Shown here piece after piece: positions 17,262-25,298 of a DNA stretch of 64,000 bases. A program made the position numbers and the translations under genes. Below the pieces are notes generated by a model. The model ran no database searches, had not been told where the DNA came from, and was given only the letters and a program-made list of their open reading frames with translations. This DNA is from Bradyrhizobium sp. dw_411 (GTDB lineage: Bacteria > Pseudomonadota > Alphaproteobacteria > Rhizobiales > Xanthobacteraceae): contig NZ_JAAVUY010000008.1 of assembly GCF_018449695.1 (NCBI RefSeq), positions 62,001 to 126,000 on the forward strand, given 5' to 3'. Positions within the stretch are counted from its first letter, which is position 1. Each line of letters starts with the position of its first letter.

Positions 17262-18815
17262 TTACCGGGTGGTTTGATTTTTCGACAAGCCCTCCACGAG
17301 CTTGAAGCGCATGATCTTGCCTGATCCTGTCCGCGGAATTTCCGAGACGACGTGAGTAGCCTCCGGAAGTTTATAGGACGACAGACTTTTCCGGCAATGC
17401 GCCAGCAGCGATTCAAGATCGATCTCGCCTTGTTCGGCGACGACAAACAGATATGGCACTTCGCCCAACGTCGCATGCGGCACACCGACCACCGCGCAAT
17501 CGACGATTTCGGGATGAAGGATCACGACTTCCTCGATTTCCGCCGGCGCGATATTCTGCCCACCCCGGATGATCAGTTCCTTGATGCGGCCAGTGATCGT
17601 GAGAAAACCATTTGGATCTGATTTCGCGAGATCGCCGGTGTGATACCAGCCCTTCCGCAGCGCCGCCGCGGTTTCCGCCGGCTTGTTGTGATAGCCCTGC
17701 ATCAGATTGGGACCCCGAACGATCAATTCTCCTTCCGATCCGATCGGAAGATCTTCCAGCGTCGTGGGATCCACGATGCGCACCGCAAGCCCCGGCACAG
17801 GAAGGCCGCACGATCCCATCACGCGCGTGCCGCTCATCCAGTTCATCGTGACCATCGTCGATGTCTCGGTAATGCCGTAGCCATCGAGCAGCATGATGCC
17901 AAACTGTTCTTCAAACGATTTGTTGAGGGCCGCCGGCATAATGGCGCCGGCGGAAATGCATAACCGGATATTCCCGAGCCGGGTCACGCCGGCTTCCCGC
18001 GCACGCTGCACCAGATAGTGAAACATGGTCGGGACACCGGGAAACACCGAGTATTTTCCGGTTTGCATCAAATCCAGAACCTGCTGTGGCGAAAATTTTT
18101 CCAGGATGTGCTCGCTGGCGCCCGCCGCCAGCACACCCAACACCGACAAATTAAGGGCGTAGGAATGAAACAGCGGCAGTGGCGACAGGACGACATCGTT
18201 TTCACTGAGATCGCAGATCGGCGCCCAGCAAGAAGCGACGATCCATAACATCCCGCGGATCGACAGCAACACGCCCTTGGCGCGGCCTGTGGTGCCCGAC
18301 GTATAAATGATGAACGACGAACGATCGATATCGGTGGGGTCGAGAGCGGTCCCGGTATTGCCTTGCGTCAGTTGGTCGAGGCTCAGGCCAGCTTGTTCAG
18401 CGCTGGCCCCGGCGAACACCATTAATGCCGAGTTCCCCGCGCCTTGCACCAGTTTTTCGATCAGTTCCTTGCGCGCCGGCGTCGTTATCACCGTGCGGCA
18501 ATCGGCATCCACCAACCGATACGCGATCTCCGCTTCGGCGGCGTCGTAATTGATGGGCACGAGAACCGCGCCGGCACGCAAGCCGGCGAAGCAAGCTTCG
18601 ATCCAATCGACCCCATTGGGGAGAAAAATAGCGATCCGGTCGCCATCCCGAACGCCCTTCTCGGCAAAGCCGGCGGCCATCCGGGCCGTACGGCTCGCAA
18701 GTTGGGAATAAGTCACCGATCTCGTAGCATCCCAATAGGCAACCTTGTCAGGCCGTTCCTTTCGGTGCCGCTCGAGCAAATCCGATACTGACGCTATCAA
18801 CCCGGTATGTAACAT
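17262..18815 (-). CDS. Acyl-CoA synthetase / AMP-dependent ligase (ANL superfamily)
   Basis: This 517-residue enzyme activates a carboxylic acid to its CoA thioester through an acyl-adenylate. The P-loop is IIYTSGTTGRAKGV near residue 170. Further motifs are YGITETSTMVTMN near residue 310, YHTGDLAKSDPNGF near residue 393 and the C-terminal Lys in PRTGSGKIMRFKL near residue 502. The closest general type is the long-chain/aryl-CoA ligase group (FadD/CaiC-like); chain specificity cannot be read. It is the last gene of the operon beginning at 24910, 18 bases downstream of the SDR gene, and converges with the HxlR gene. It would make the acid product of the pathway ready for CoA-dependent degradation. 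Confidence 0.93.
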   Translation of the reverse strand: MLHTGLIASVSDLLERHRKERPDKVAYWDATRSVTYSQLASRTARMAAGFAEKGVRDGDRIAIFLPNGVDWIEACFAGLRAGAVLVPINYDAAEAEIAYRLVDADCRTVITTPARKELIEKLVQGAGNSALMVFAGASAEQAGLSLDQLTQGNTGTALDPTDIDRSSFIIYTSGTTGRAKGVLLSIRGMLWIVASCWAPICDLSENDVVLSPLPLFHSYALNLSVLGVLAAGASEHILEKFSPQQVLDLMQTGKYSVFPGVPTMFHYLVQRAREAGVTRLGNIRLCISAGAIMPAALNKSFEEQFGIMLLDGYGITETSTMVTMNWMSGTRVMGSCGLPVPGLAVRIVDPTTLEDLPIGSEGELIVRGPNLMQGYHNKPAETAAALRKGWYHTGDLAKSDPNGFLTITGRIKELIIRGGQNIAPAEIEEVVILHPEIVDCAVVGVPHATLGEVPYLFVVAEQGEIDLESLLAHCRKSLSSYKLPEATHVVSEIPRTGSGKIMRFKLVEGLSKNQTTR

Positions 18816-18833
18816 GGCTTCCTCTCCGGCCGC

Positions 18834-19583
18834 TCAGACCATGCTGAATCCACCGCTGATGCTGATCACCTGGCCGGTAATCCAGCTTCCTGCATCTGAC
18901 GCCAGCAGCGCGACCATCGGAGCCACGTCCGACGCCTGGCCGAGACGGCGAAGCGGATAGGCGCGCACCAGCTTCTCGTGGTTGGCATCGAGCCAGCTTC
19001 GGTCATGGGCGGATTCAATCAGCCCCAGCGCGATCGAGTTGGCCGTGGTGCCGGTGCGGCCCATTTCCCGGGCGAGCGACTTCATCAGCGCGATGGTTCC
19101 GGCGCGTGCGGCTGCGCCTATCGCCAATCCGGATTCGCCGATGCGGGAAGAGTCTCCCATGATTGAAATGATCCGGCCTTTACCGGAGGCTTCGAGCAAA
19201 GGCGCGGCCGCATGGCAGCAATGGATTGCGCCATACAGACACGTGTCGATCTGCCTGCGCCATTCCTCCGGCGTGGTTTCGACGAAGCGCTTGCGCAGCA
19301 CGAGGCCGGCATTGTTGACGAGAATGTCGAGCCCGCCGAATTCCGATTTGACTGCCGCCACCATGCTTTTGACGGATTCAAAATCAGCGATATCGGCTTT
19401 GAAAGCCTTGGCCTTGCCACCGGCCTTCACGATCTGGGCAACAACCGCTTCCGCCTCATCCCTGGACGAATGATAATTCACCCCGACCGCGGCGCCTGCC
19501 TCGGCAAGCGCCAGCGAAATCCCGGCGCCGACATCCCGGCCACCGCCGGTCACAAGGGCCACGCGGCCCGCAAGCGTACTCAT
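18834..19583 (-). CDS. Short-chain dehydrogenase/reductase (SDR family)
   Basis: This 249-residue classical-type SDR has ALVTGGGRDVGAGISLALAEAG near residue 8 (a variant of the TGxxxGxG cofactor loop), NNAGLVL near residue 90 and a C-terminal ITGQVISISGGFSM. The expected catalytic Ser is in IISIMGDSSRIGE near residue 140. The YxxxK motif is not intact: the segment reads GLAIGAAARAGTIALMKSL, with no Tyr or Lys at the usual spots, so oxidoreductase activity is doubtful. The start ATG overlaps the stop of the molybdenum-hydroxylase large-subunit gene (ATGA). Confidence 0.9.
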   Translation of the reverse strand: MSTLAGRVALVTGGGRDVGAGISLALAEAGAAVGVNYHSSRDEAEAVVAQIVKAGGKAKAFKADIADFESVKSMVAAVKSEFGGLDILVNNAGLVLRKRFVETTPEEWRRQIDTCLYGAIHCCHAAAPLLEASGKGRIISIMGDSSRIGESGLAIGAAARAGTIALMKSLAREMGRTGTTANSIALGLIESAHDRSWLDANHEKLVRAYPLRRLGQASDVAPMVALLASDAGSWITGQVISISGGFSMV

Positions 19584-21979
19584 GGTTGGCTTCCTTTCAC
19601 GTTCGTGCGCGCGTTCTCCAGGAGATTGAAGAGGCGCTGAGGGGTCATTGGTAGAGTGGATACATCGATGCCGAGCGGCGACAGCGCATCGGAGATCGCA
19701 TTGGCAATCGCCGCGGGCGCGCCGATCGTGCCGCCCTCGCCCATCCCGCGAAAGCCACCGGCCACCGCCGATTCGCTTTCGATGTGGAGCACCTCGATGT
19801 CGGGAATTTCGACAGCCGACGGGATCACGTAATCGACGAGACTGGCGCTGACGAGCTGGCCTTCTTCATTGTAGACCATCTCCTCGTAGAGCGCGGCACC
19901 GATGCCTTGCGCGACGCCGCCATGGACCTGTCCGTCCACGATCATCGGATTGATGATGCGGCCGCAATCTTCGGCGACGATATATTTGAGTATCTTCACA
20001 AAGCAGGTGACGGGATCGACCTCGACGGCAACCAGATGTGTCGCGCCTGCGGTGGTTCCGTTGATCGGATCGTAGGTGAAGCTGCCCTCCAATTCCTCGC
20101 GCGCCTCGACCGGCAAGGTTCGCATATCGGAATAAACCGCCTTCGCAATCTGCTTGAAGGTTACCTTGCGGTCGGTTCCTGCGACGGAAGCAAAGCCACC
20201 GGACACGTCGATGTCCTCGGCGCTGGCTTCGAGCAGATGCGAGGCGACCTTTTTGATTTTCTCGCGCAAGATATACGACGCATGTTTCGCAGCGCCTCCG
20301 CCCAGCACCGCACTGCGGCTGGCATAGGTTCCGGTCGACATCGGGACCGCGTCGCTGTCGCCCTGGATGACCCGGATGTCCTCGAATTTGGCGCCGAGAT
20401 CATCGGCGATGATCTGGGCCAGTGTCGTTTCCAACCCCTGCCCGTGCGAGGCGACGCCGAATGCCGCGGTGACCGCGCCGGTCGAGTCTACGCGGATCTT
20501 GGCGGTCTCCGAACCAGTATTGATCGGCATGCCCGGCGCCACCGCAATTCGTGAGCCGATCCCGGTTAGTTCGGCATAGGTCGCCAAGCCGATCCCGAAA
20601 TAACGACCCTCGGCCCGCGCCGCGCGCTGCTGCTTCAGCAGACTTTCATAACCGGCAGCCTCAGCCGCCGCTTCCAGGCATTCGACGAATCCCGTCTTGT
20701 CCCAGATAATTCCCGAGGCAATGCGATAGGGAAATTCTTCCGGGCGCACCAGATTGCGCCGGCGTATCTCCAGCGGGTCGATACCAAGCGCCTTGGCGCC
20801 CATATCCATCAGGCGCTCGGCCACGAAGGTGGAAACCGGGCGGCCAACACCGCGATACGGGCCGGTCGGCGGCTTGTTGGTCGCAACCGCACGCACGGCG
20901 CCCCGGTAGGACTGGATTTTATAGGGGCCGGGAAGAAAGCTGACGACCTGGACCGGCTCAAGCCCGCATGTCCAGGGATAGATCGAATAGGCGCCGACGT
21001 CACCGATCACATCGGCTTCGAGCGCGATCGCGATTCCGTCTTTGTCGAAGCCCATCTCGGCTTCGATGATCTCGGCGAACGCCTGACTTGAACTGCTGAT
21101 GTCCTCCAGCCGGTCGGCCGTCCATCGCAGCGAACGCCGCAGCTTTCGCGCGGCGACGCAGAGCAGGATTTCCTCCGGGTAAAGCGAACCTTTTGAGCCG
21201 AAGCTGCCGCCGACATCAGGCGCCACGACCCGCAGCCGGTTGCCGGGCAGATCGAGCGATTCCGACAGCGCATCCCGCACGATGCCGGGGATGTTCGATG
21301 ACGTATAAAGCGTGATCGAATCCCGCCGGTTTTCGAATTCGGCCGAATAACTGCGAGGCTCGATCGCAAGCGGAGCAATCCGGGACATTTCAAATCGATC
21401 CCGGACACGAATATGCGCGCTCGCGAGATCAGCTTTTACATCGCCCTTTTTGAATTCTCTTGCAACGAGCACATTGGTCTGCGCCAATTCGTGAACCAGC
21501 GGCGCGTCCTTGGCGACGGCCAGTTCCGGATCGTTGACGGCGTCCAGCAGCTCATATTCGATCTCGATCAGCTCGAGCGCATCCTCGGCCAGATAGCGGT
21601 TGTCGGCGATAATGGCGACCACGGCTTCGCCGACATAGCGAACCTTTCCGGTGGCCAGCGCCATGATCGGCGTGGCGTAATAGCTCGGCATCCGAGAAAA
21701 CGGAATGACCGGCTTGTAATCATCCGCGATATCAGCGCCGGTGAAAACCGCGACGACTCCGAGTGCCGCTTTTGCCGCCTCGGTATCGATACGCAGGATT
21801 TTCGCATGCGGATGTTCGCTGCGCCGGAACGCGACGTGAAGCGCGCGGTCGGGCCTGCGATCCGAGGTGTATTCTCCATTCCCCGTCAACAGACGCGGGT
21901 CTTCGGTCCGCTTGATGGGCATGCCCACATGACGCGGTCGCAGCAAGTCTGATACCTGGACGGCCTCGTCCTTACTCAT
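19580..21979 (-). CDS. Molybdenum hydroxylase large subunit (xanthine dehydrogenase / CoxL-like, form II)
   Basis: This 799-residue subunit carries the molybdopterin cytosine dinucleotide cofactor. Seen motifs are VGGSFGSKGSLYPEE near residue 245, GPYRGVGRPVS near residue 372 (the form II AYRGAGR region, not the Cys-containing loop of true CO dehydrogenase) and GMGEGGTIGAPAAI near residue 745 with the catalytic Glu. Such enzymes hydroxylate N-heteroaromatics, aldehydes or aryl-CoA compounds at the Mo centre. The ATG at 21979 overlaps the upstream hydrolase gene by 8 bases. Small and medium subunits lie at 22730 and 23206, separated from it by that hydrolase gene. Confidence 0.94.
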   Translation of the reverse strand: MSKDEAVQVSDLLRPRHVGMPIKRTEDPRLLTGNGEYTSDRRPDRALHVAFRRSEHPHAKILRIDTEAAKAALGVVAVFTGADIADDYKPVIPFSRMPSYYATPIMALATGKVRYVGEAVVAIIADNRYLAEDALELIEIEYELLDAVNDPELAVAKDAPLVHELAQTNVLVAREFKKGDVKADLASAHIRVRDRFEMSRIAPLAIEPRSYSAEFENRRDSITLYTSSNIPGIVRDALSESLDLPGNRLRVVAPDVGGSFGSKGSLYPEEILLCVAARKLRRSLRWTADRLEDISSSSQAFAEIIEAEMGFDKDGIAIALEADVIGDVGAYSIYPWTCGLEPVQVVSFLPGPYKIQSYRGAVRAVATNKPPTGPYRGVGRPVSTFVAERLMDMGAKALGIDPLEIRRRNLVRPEEFPYRIASGIIWDKTGFVECLEAAAEAAGYESLLKQQRAARAEGRYFGIGLATYAELTGIGSRIAVAPGMPINTGSETAKIRVDSTGAVTAAFGVASHGQGLETTLAQIIADDLGAKFEDIRVIQGDSDAVPMSTGTYASRSAVLGGGAAKHASYILREKIKKVASHLLEASAEDIDVSGGFASVAGTDRKVTFKQIAKAVYSDMRTLPVEAREELEGSFTYDPINGTTAGATHLVAVEVDPVTCFVKILKYIVAEDCGRIINPMIVDGQVHGGVAQGIGAALYEEMVYNEEGQLVSASLVDYVIPSAVEIPDIEVLHIESESAVAGGFRGMGEGGTIGAPAAIANAISDALSPLGIDVSTLPMTPQRLFNLLENARTNVKGSQP

Positions 21980-22733
21980 ACGTGTCTGGCCCCTTGCGCA
22001 GGCTCTGCCATTGCGCATCGTCATGGCCGCAGATGACCGTGGCGCCGGATTTTTCGATCCGGCGGATCTCCTGATAAGATTTTAGAAGTTCATCCGCATT
22101 CCAGGTGTTGCGCGGCACCGTATCGCTATCCAGGCTCTCGCGAAGACTGACTGCATCGGACGCCAGAAGAAACGAGCCGTCACGGTCGAGCTGCACCGAA
22201 GCACCGAGCGTCCCCGGCGTGTGCCCCGGCAGCGGAATCAAAACCAATCTGCCGTCGCCGAACACATCGCGCTCACCGGTAACAGCTTCCATCGGTTGCC
22301 CGTGGTCCCAGTCGGCGCGCAGAAAGCCGGCATTCTCCGCGCCCGGCGCCTTCGCGGCCTCGATCTCCCTGGCATGCGCCAGGATGGTCGCCTTTTTGAA
22401 GAACTGATTGCAGCCGCAATGATCGGGATGAAAGTGCGAATTCACCACGATATCGATGTCGTCGGGATTGACGCCGACGCAGGCGAGGCTCGACAGCAGC
22501 GTGTCTTCCGCGCGCATGACCGGGGTCATGACCTTCATCAGCGAACCCCATCGCTCTTCGCCGTGCTCGACGACGGAGGGATGACAACCCGTGTCGAACA
22601 ACACATTGCCCTGCTTGTGCCGGATCAACGCGCTGCTGACCGGCGCCTCGAAGGTCTCGCTGCGATCGGCGGTCTTGACGTAAACGCTTTTCTTGAGACG
22701 CAGCCGGCCGCCCGACAAAAATTGCAATTTCAT
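21972..22733 (-). CDS. Metallo-beta-lactamase-fold hydrolase, AHL-lactonase-like
   Basis: This 253-residue MBL-fold protein has the metal motif SHFHPDHCGC near residue 100 (HxHxDH), a second His in PLPGHTPGTLG near residue 170, an Asp in LASDAVSL near residue 193 and a final His in VICGHDDAQW near residue 238. The N-terminus and the ALIRHKQGNVLFDTGCHP strand resemble N-acyl-homoserine lactone lactonases (AttM/AhlD group). Lying between the small and large subunits of a Mo hydroxylase with overlaps on both sides, it more probably opens a lactone or ester intermediate of that pathway than quenches quorum signals. ATG 22733 shares ATGA with the coxS-like stop. Confidence 0.9.
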   Translation of the reverse strand: MKLQFLSGGRLRLKKSVYVKTADRSETFEAPVSSALIRHKQGNVLFDTGCHPSVVEHGEERWGSLMKVMTPVMRAEDTLLSSLACVGVNPDDIDIVVNSHFHPDHCGCNQFFKKATILAHAREIEAAKAPGAENAGFLRADWDHGQPMEAVTGERDVFGDGRLVLIPLPGHTPGTLGASVQLDRDGSFLLASDAVSLRESLDSDTVPRNTWNADELLKSYQEIRRIEKSGATVICGHDDAQWQSLRKGPDTYE

Positions 22734-23209
22734 GATGCGTTTCCGTCTTGCTGATCGACGACTGCCCGGATCGCCGCAACGATGTTCTGGTAGCCGGTAC
22801 AGCGGCAGAGGTTGCCGGACAGGCCCTCGCGTATTTCGGCATCGCTGGCCAAGGGATACTTTTTTAACAGGTCCATGCCCGTGATCAGCATCCCGGGCGT
22901 ACAGAAGCCGCATTGCAGGCCGTGCTTCTCGCGAAACTGATGCTGCAACTCGTTCAGCGCTTCCGGCGTGCCCAAACCTTCCACGGTCGTGATCTCGGCG
23001 CCATTTGCCCGCACAGCCAATGTCAGGCAGGAGCGAACGCTGTCGCCATTCACCAGCACCGTGCAGGCGCCGCATATGCCGTGCTCGCAGCCGACATGGG
23101 TTCCGGTAAGCCCGAGCGTTTCGCGCAAGAAATCAGACAGCAGCAGCCGCGGCTCGACAATCTCCTGATATTTGCGTCCGTTGACGGTGACGGCGATATC
23201 CATTTTCAT
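22730..23209 (-). CDS. Molybdenum hydroxylase [2Fe-2S] small subunit (CoxS-like)
   Basis: This 159-residue iron-sulfur subunit passes electrons from the Mo centre to FAD. The plant-type cluster is bound by CEHGICGAC near residue 45 with a further Cys at about 62. The C-terminal all-helical second cluster uses CGFCTPGM near residue 101 and CRCTGYQNI near residue 137. Length is usual for the family. Overlaps of four bases with the FAD-subunit gene upstream and the hydrolase gene downstream indicate coupled translation. Confidence 0.95.
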   Translation of the reverse strand: MKMDIAVTVNGRKYQEIVEPRLLLSDFLRETLGLTGTHVGCEHGICGACTVLVNGDSVRSCLTLAVRANGAEITTVEGLGTPEALNELQHQFREKHGLQCGFCTPGMLITGMDLLKKYPLASDAEIREGLSGNLCRCTGYQNIVAAIRAVVDQQDGNAS

Positions 23210-24081
23210 GGCTTCGCCCCAACCGCGCGCGCAAAGGCCGTGTTGAACGCCCTTTCGGCGAGCGCCCCGATCAGGTTTCGGCGGTAATCGGAAGACACGT
23301 GGATGTCGTCCGCGGGCGATACCGAGGCGCGAACGATCTGCGCGAACCGCAACGCGGTCCGGGCACCGCCCTCCGCGCCGCGCAATATCTCTTCCGCCTC
23401 TCGCAGCCGCCGCGGCGTATCGTCGACGCCCATCACCGCGACCCTGGCGTCAGAAACGGTGTTGTCCGTCAGTTCAAGCGATACCGCGATGCAGCCGAGC
23501 GCAAAGTCGCCAAAGCGGCGCGCGACCTCCTCGAAGGCCCAGCCGGTATGTGACGTCAAAACCGGAAACTCGATTTCGAAGACGATTTCTTCCGGCTCAA
23601 GGCAATTGCTTAGCGCCGATACGAAAAACTCCTCGGCGGGGATTTCCCGGCGGCCGGCAGGCCCCTCTACCTTGATCGTGGCGCCGTAGAATACCGCGAG
23701 CATCGGCAATTCCGCCGCCGGGTCCGCGTGCGACAGGCTGCCGCCGATCGTGCCTCGGTTGCGGATCGCCAGATGGGCAACATGCGGCATGGCGGCCGCC
23801 ATCACCGGCAGATGAGCCGCGATCACATCGGAAAATTCAAGATCGGCGTGCCGCGTCAATGCGCCGATGACGACCGTGTTTTCCCGCAATTCGATGAATG
23901 ACAGTCCGGGTATGCGCAGGAGATCGACGATCAAAGAAGGCCGCGCCATCCGGAAATTCAGCAAAGGGGTGAGAGACTGCCCTCCCGCCATGACCTTGCC
24001 GTCCCCGCCTGCTCCCACAAGCGCATCGATCGCGGATTTGAGATCGCGAGGCGCAACATAGTCGAAAGCGGCAGGCTTCAA
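23206..24081 (-). CDS. Molybdenum hydroxylase FAD-binding medium subunit (CoxM-like)
   Basis: This 291-residue FAD subunit has the flavin-binding motifs VMAGGQSLTPLLNFRMARP near residue 31 and RNRGTIGGSLSHADPAAELP near residue 107 (T-I-G-G-S-x-x-x-A-D-P-A-x-D/E). The CO dehydrogenase flavoprotein C-terminal domain follows. No extra Cys loop of the HcrB/4-hydroxybenzoyl-CoA reductase type is visible. It is the second gene of the operon, 55 bases after the enoyl-CoA hydratase gene and overlapping coxS-like by four bases. Confidence 0.94.
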   Translation of the reverse strand: MKPAAFDYVAPRDLKSAIDALVGAGGDGKVMAGGQSLTPLLNFRMARPSLIVDLLRIPGLSFIELRENTVVIGALTRHADLEFSDVIAAHLPVMAAAMPHVAHLAIRNRGTIGGSLSHADPAAELPMLAVFYGATIKVEGPAGRREIPAEEFFVSALSNCLEPEEIVFEIEFPVLTSHTGWAFEEVARRFGDFALGCIAVSLELTDNTVSDARVAVMGVDDTPRRLREAEEILRGAEGGARTALRFAQIVRASVSPADDIHVSSDYRRNLIGALAERAFNTAFARAVGAKP

Positions 24082-24136
24082 TCTATTTCTCCCGAAGCGG
24101 ACTGGATCTCAGATTTTCTCTTCCAATGCACTCCAT

Positions 24137-24910
24137 TCAAGAACCGCGAAACCGGGGCGTTCTTTTTTCCGCAAAGGCCCGCGTACCTTCCCGGAAGTCA
24201 TCGCTATCGGCGGCGTGATCGATCAAATGCTGAGCGTGGGCGACATCCAGCGCGCCATCGCCGAGAGATAATCCATTCAGCATGTATTTCGCGCCAGTGA
24301 TCGACAACGGCGCCTTGCCGGCGAGCGCGTCGGCAAAAGCCACCGCACTGGACAATGCATCATCGCAGATTTCATCCGCGAGGCCCATCGTTTGTGAACG
24401 CACGGCATCATAGCGCTCCGCCGAATAGAGAATCCGCTTGGCGTTCGCTACCCCGACCAGGGCCAGCAGGCGCTTGACGCTCTTCACGCCATACACAATC
24501 GAGAGATTGGCGGCGGGGATTCCGAACTTTGCCGTCTGATCCGCGAAACGAAAATCGCAGGCGAGCGCGAGATGGCAACCCCCACCCAGGCAATAACCCG
24601 ATACGGCCGCGATCACCGGCTTGGGCAGATTGGCTATCGCAGCCGAGCAGTCATCGACCGAAACCTCGTAGGCGGCGCTTTGTTCTTTGTCTTTTCTGAC
24701 GCGATCGAATTCCGTGACGTCCGCGCCCACGCAGAAGTCTTTGCCCGAGGTCGCCAGCACGACTGCGCGGACGCTGTCATCGCCGGCCATGCGCAAAAAT
24801 ATGCCGGCCAGTTCGCGCCACATACCGAGCGTCATGGCATTACGGACCTGCGGCCGGTTAAGGCTCACAACCGCGACGCCATTGCGTTTGGTCACGAGAA
24901 TATCTGGCAT
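24137..24910 (-). CDS. Enoyl-CoA hydratase/isomerase family protein
   Basis: This 257-residue crotonase-fold protein probably starts the operon. Oxyanion-hole segments are VVLATSGKDFCVGADVTEFDR near residue 55 and AAVSGYCLGGGCHLALACDFRFAD near residue 105. After AAN the catalytic-loop region reads LSIVYGVKSVKRLLALVG, where canonical hydratases have LG-x-x-P-G-G, so one of the two acid residues may be absent and an isomerase or hydrolase role is possible. The context (acyl-CoA ligase, SDR, Mo hydroxylase) suggests CoA-bound intermediates. A 21-base element shared with the 14.8 kb binding-protein gene lies 71 bases upstream. Confidence 0.9.
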   Translation of the reverse strand: MPDILVTKRNGVAVVSLNRPQVRNAMTLGMWRELAGIFLRMAGDDSVRAVVLATSGKDFCVGADVTEFDRVRKDKEQSAAYEVSVDDCSAAIANLPKPVIAAVSGYCLGGGCHLALACDFRFADQTAKFGIPAANLSIVYGVKSVKRLLALVGVANAKRILYSAERYDAVRSQTMGLADEICDDALSSAVAFADALAGKAPLSITGAKYMLNGLSLGDGALDVAHAQHLIDHAADSDDFREGTRAFAEKRTPRFRGS

Positions 24911-24980
24911 TTCCGATCCCGGCCGTTGCCCTCGTCAGGCAAAGCCCTCGTTTATGGCCACAAGACGTTCCTGCTTGCAG

Positions 24981-25001
24981 TTACTTGCATAAGTAGACTT
25001 A
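24981..25001. promoter_or_regulatory. Shared regulatory element, copy 2
   Basis: The sequence TTACTTGCATAAGTAGACTT plus A matches the element at 16054-16074 at 18 of 21 positions. It contains the inverted arms TACTT/AAGTA around GCAT (24982-24995) and overlapping AAGT/ACTT arms (24991-25000), as expected for an operator. It lies 71 bases upstream of the hydratase start. Confidence 0.55.
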
Positions 25002-25254
25002 TTTTTCCGGCAGCGTCAAGCCGGCGGAAGCTTCCGGCAGGAAAATGACGGCAGCGGGAAAGGCCCACCCGATCACGCAGATCGCATGTTCTGGAACGAT
25101 AGCCCGCACTGCAGCAGATGGCTTGCCGCTGAATTTTGAAAAGCTTTTGGCCGGTTATTATGAAACGTGAACCGGTTCCATCTTGAATGAAACCCCGTCA
25201 GTCGCCCACTGACGCCCTTTGCAAAATTTCGCGATCCGCGCGGGCTGACACCGG

Positions 25255-25276
25255 TTCTCCGCCAAACGGCGGAGAA
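25255..25276 (-). terminator. Perfect hairpin downstream of the LVIVD gene
   Basis: TTCTCCGCC and GGCGGAGAA form a 9-base perfect stem with a 4-base loop, 23 bases past the stop of the LVIVD-protein gene on its own strand. The stem is GC-rich but there is no clear U-run after it, so it is a possible terminator or transcript-end stabiliser rather than a textbook intrinsic terminator. Confidence 0.5.
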
Positions 25277-25298
25277 GCTTTCTCATGCATGGAGCGAT

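Larger units (their letters stand above)
24911..25298. other. Intergenic control region between hydratase operon and LVIVD gene
   Basis: These 388 bases contain no credible gene. They contain the promoter side of the hydratase operon (with the shared element at 24981-25001) and the 3' side of the upstream gene with a perfect hairpin at 25255-25276. A short inverted segment around 25130-25180 (CCGGTT / AACCGG) was also seen. Confidence 0.55.

Noticed and set aside
19580..24081. True aerobic CO dehydrogenase (coxMSL)
   Set aside because: The large subunit has the PYRGVGR loop of form II enzymes, not the Cys-containing loop of CO dehydrogenase, and the gene order is interrupted by an MBL-fold hydrolase.
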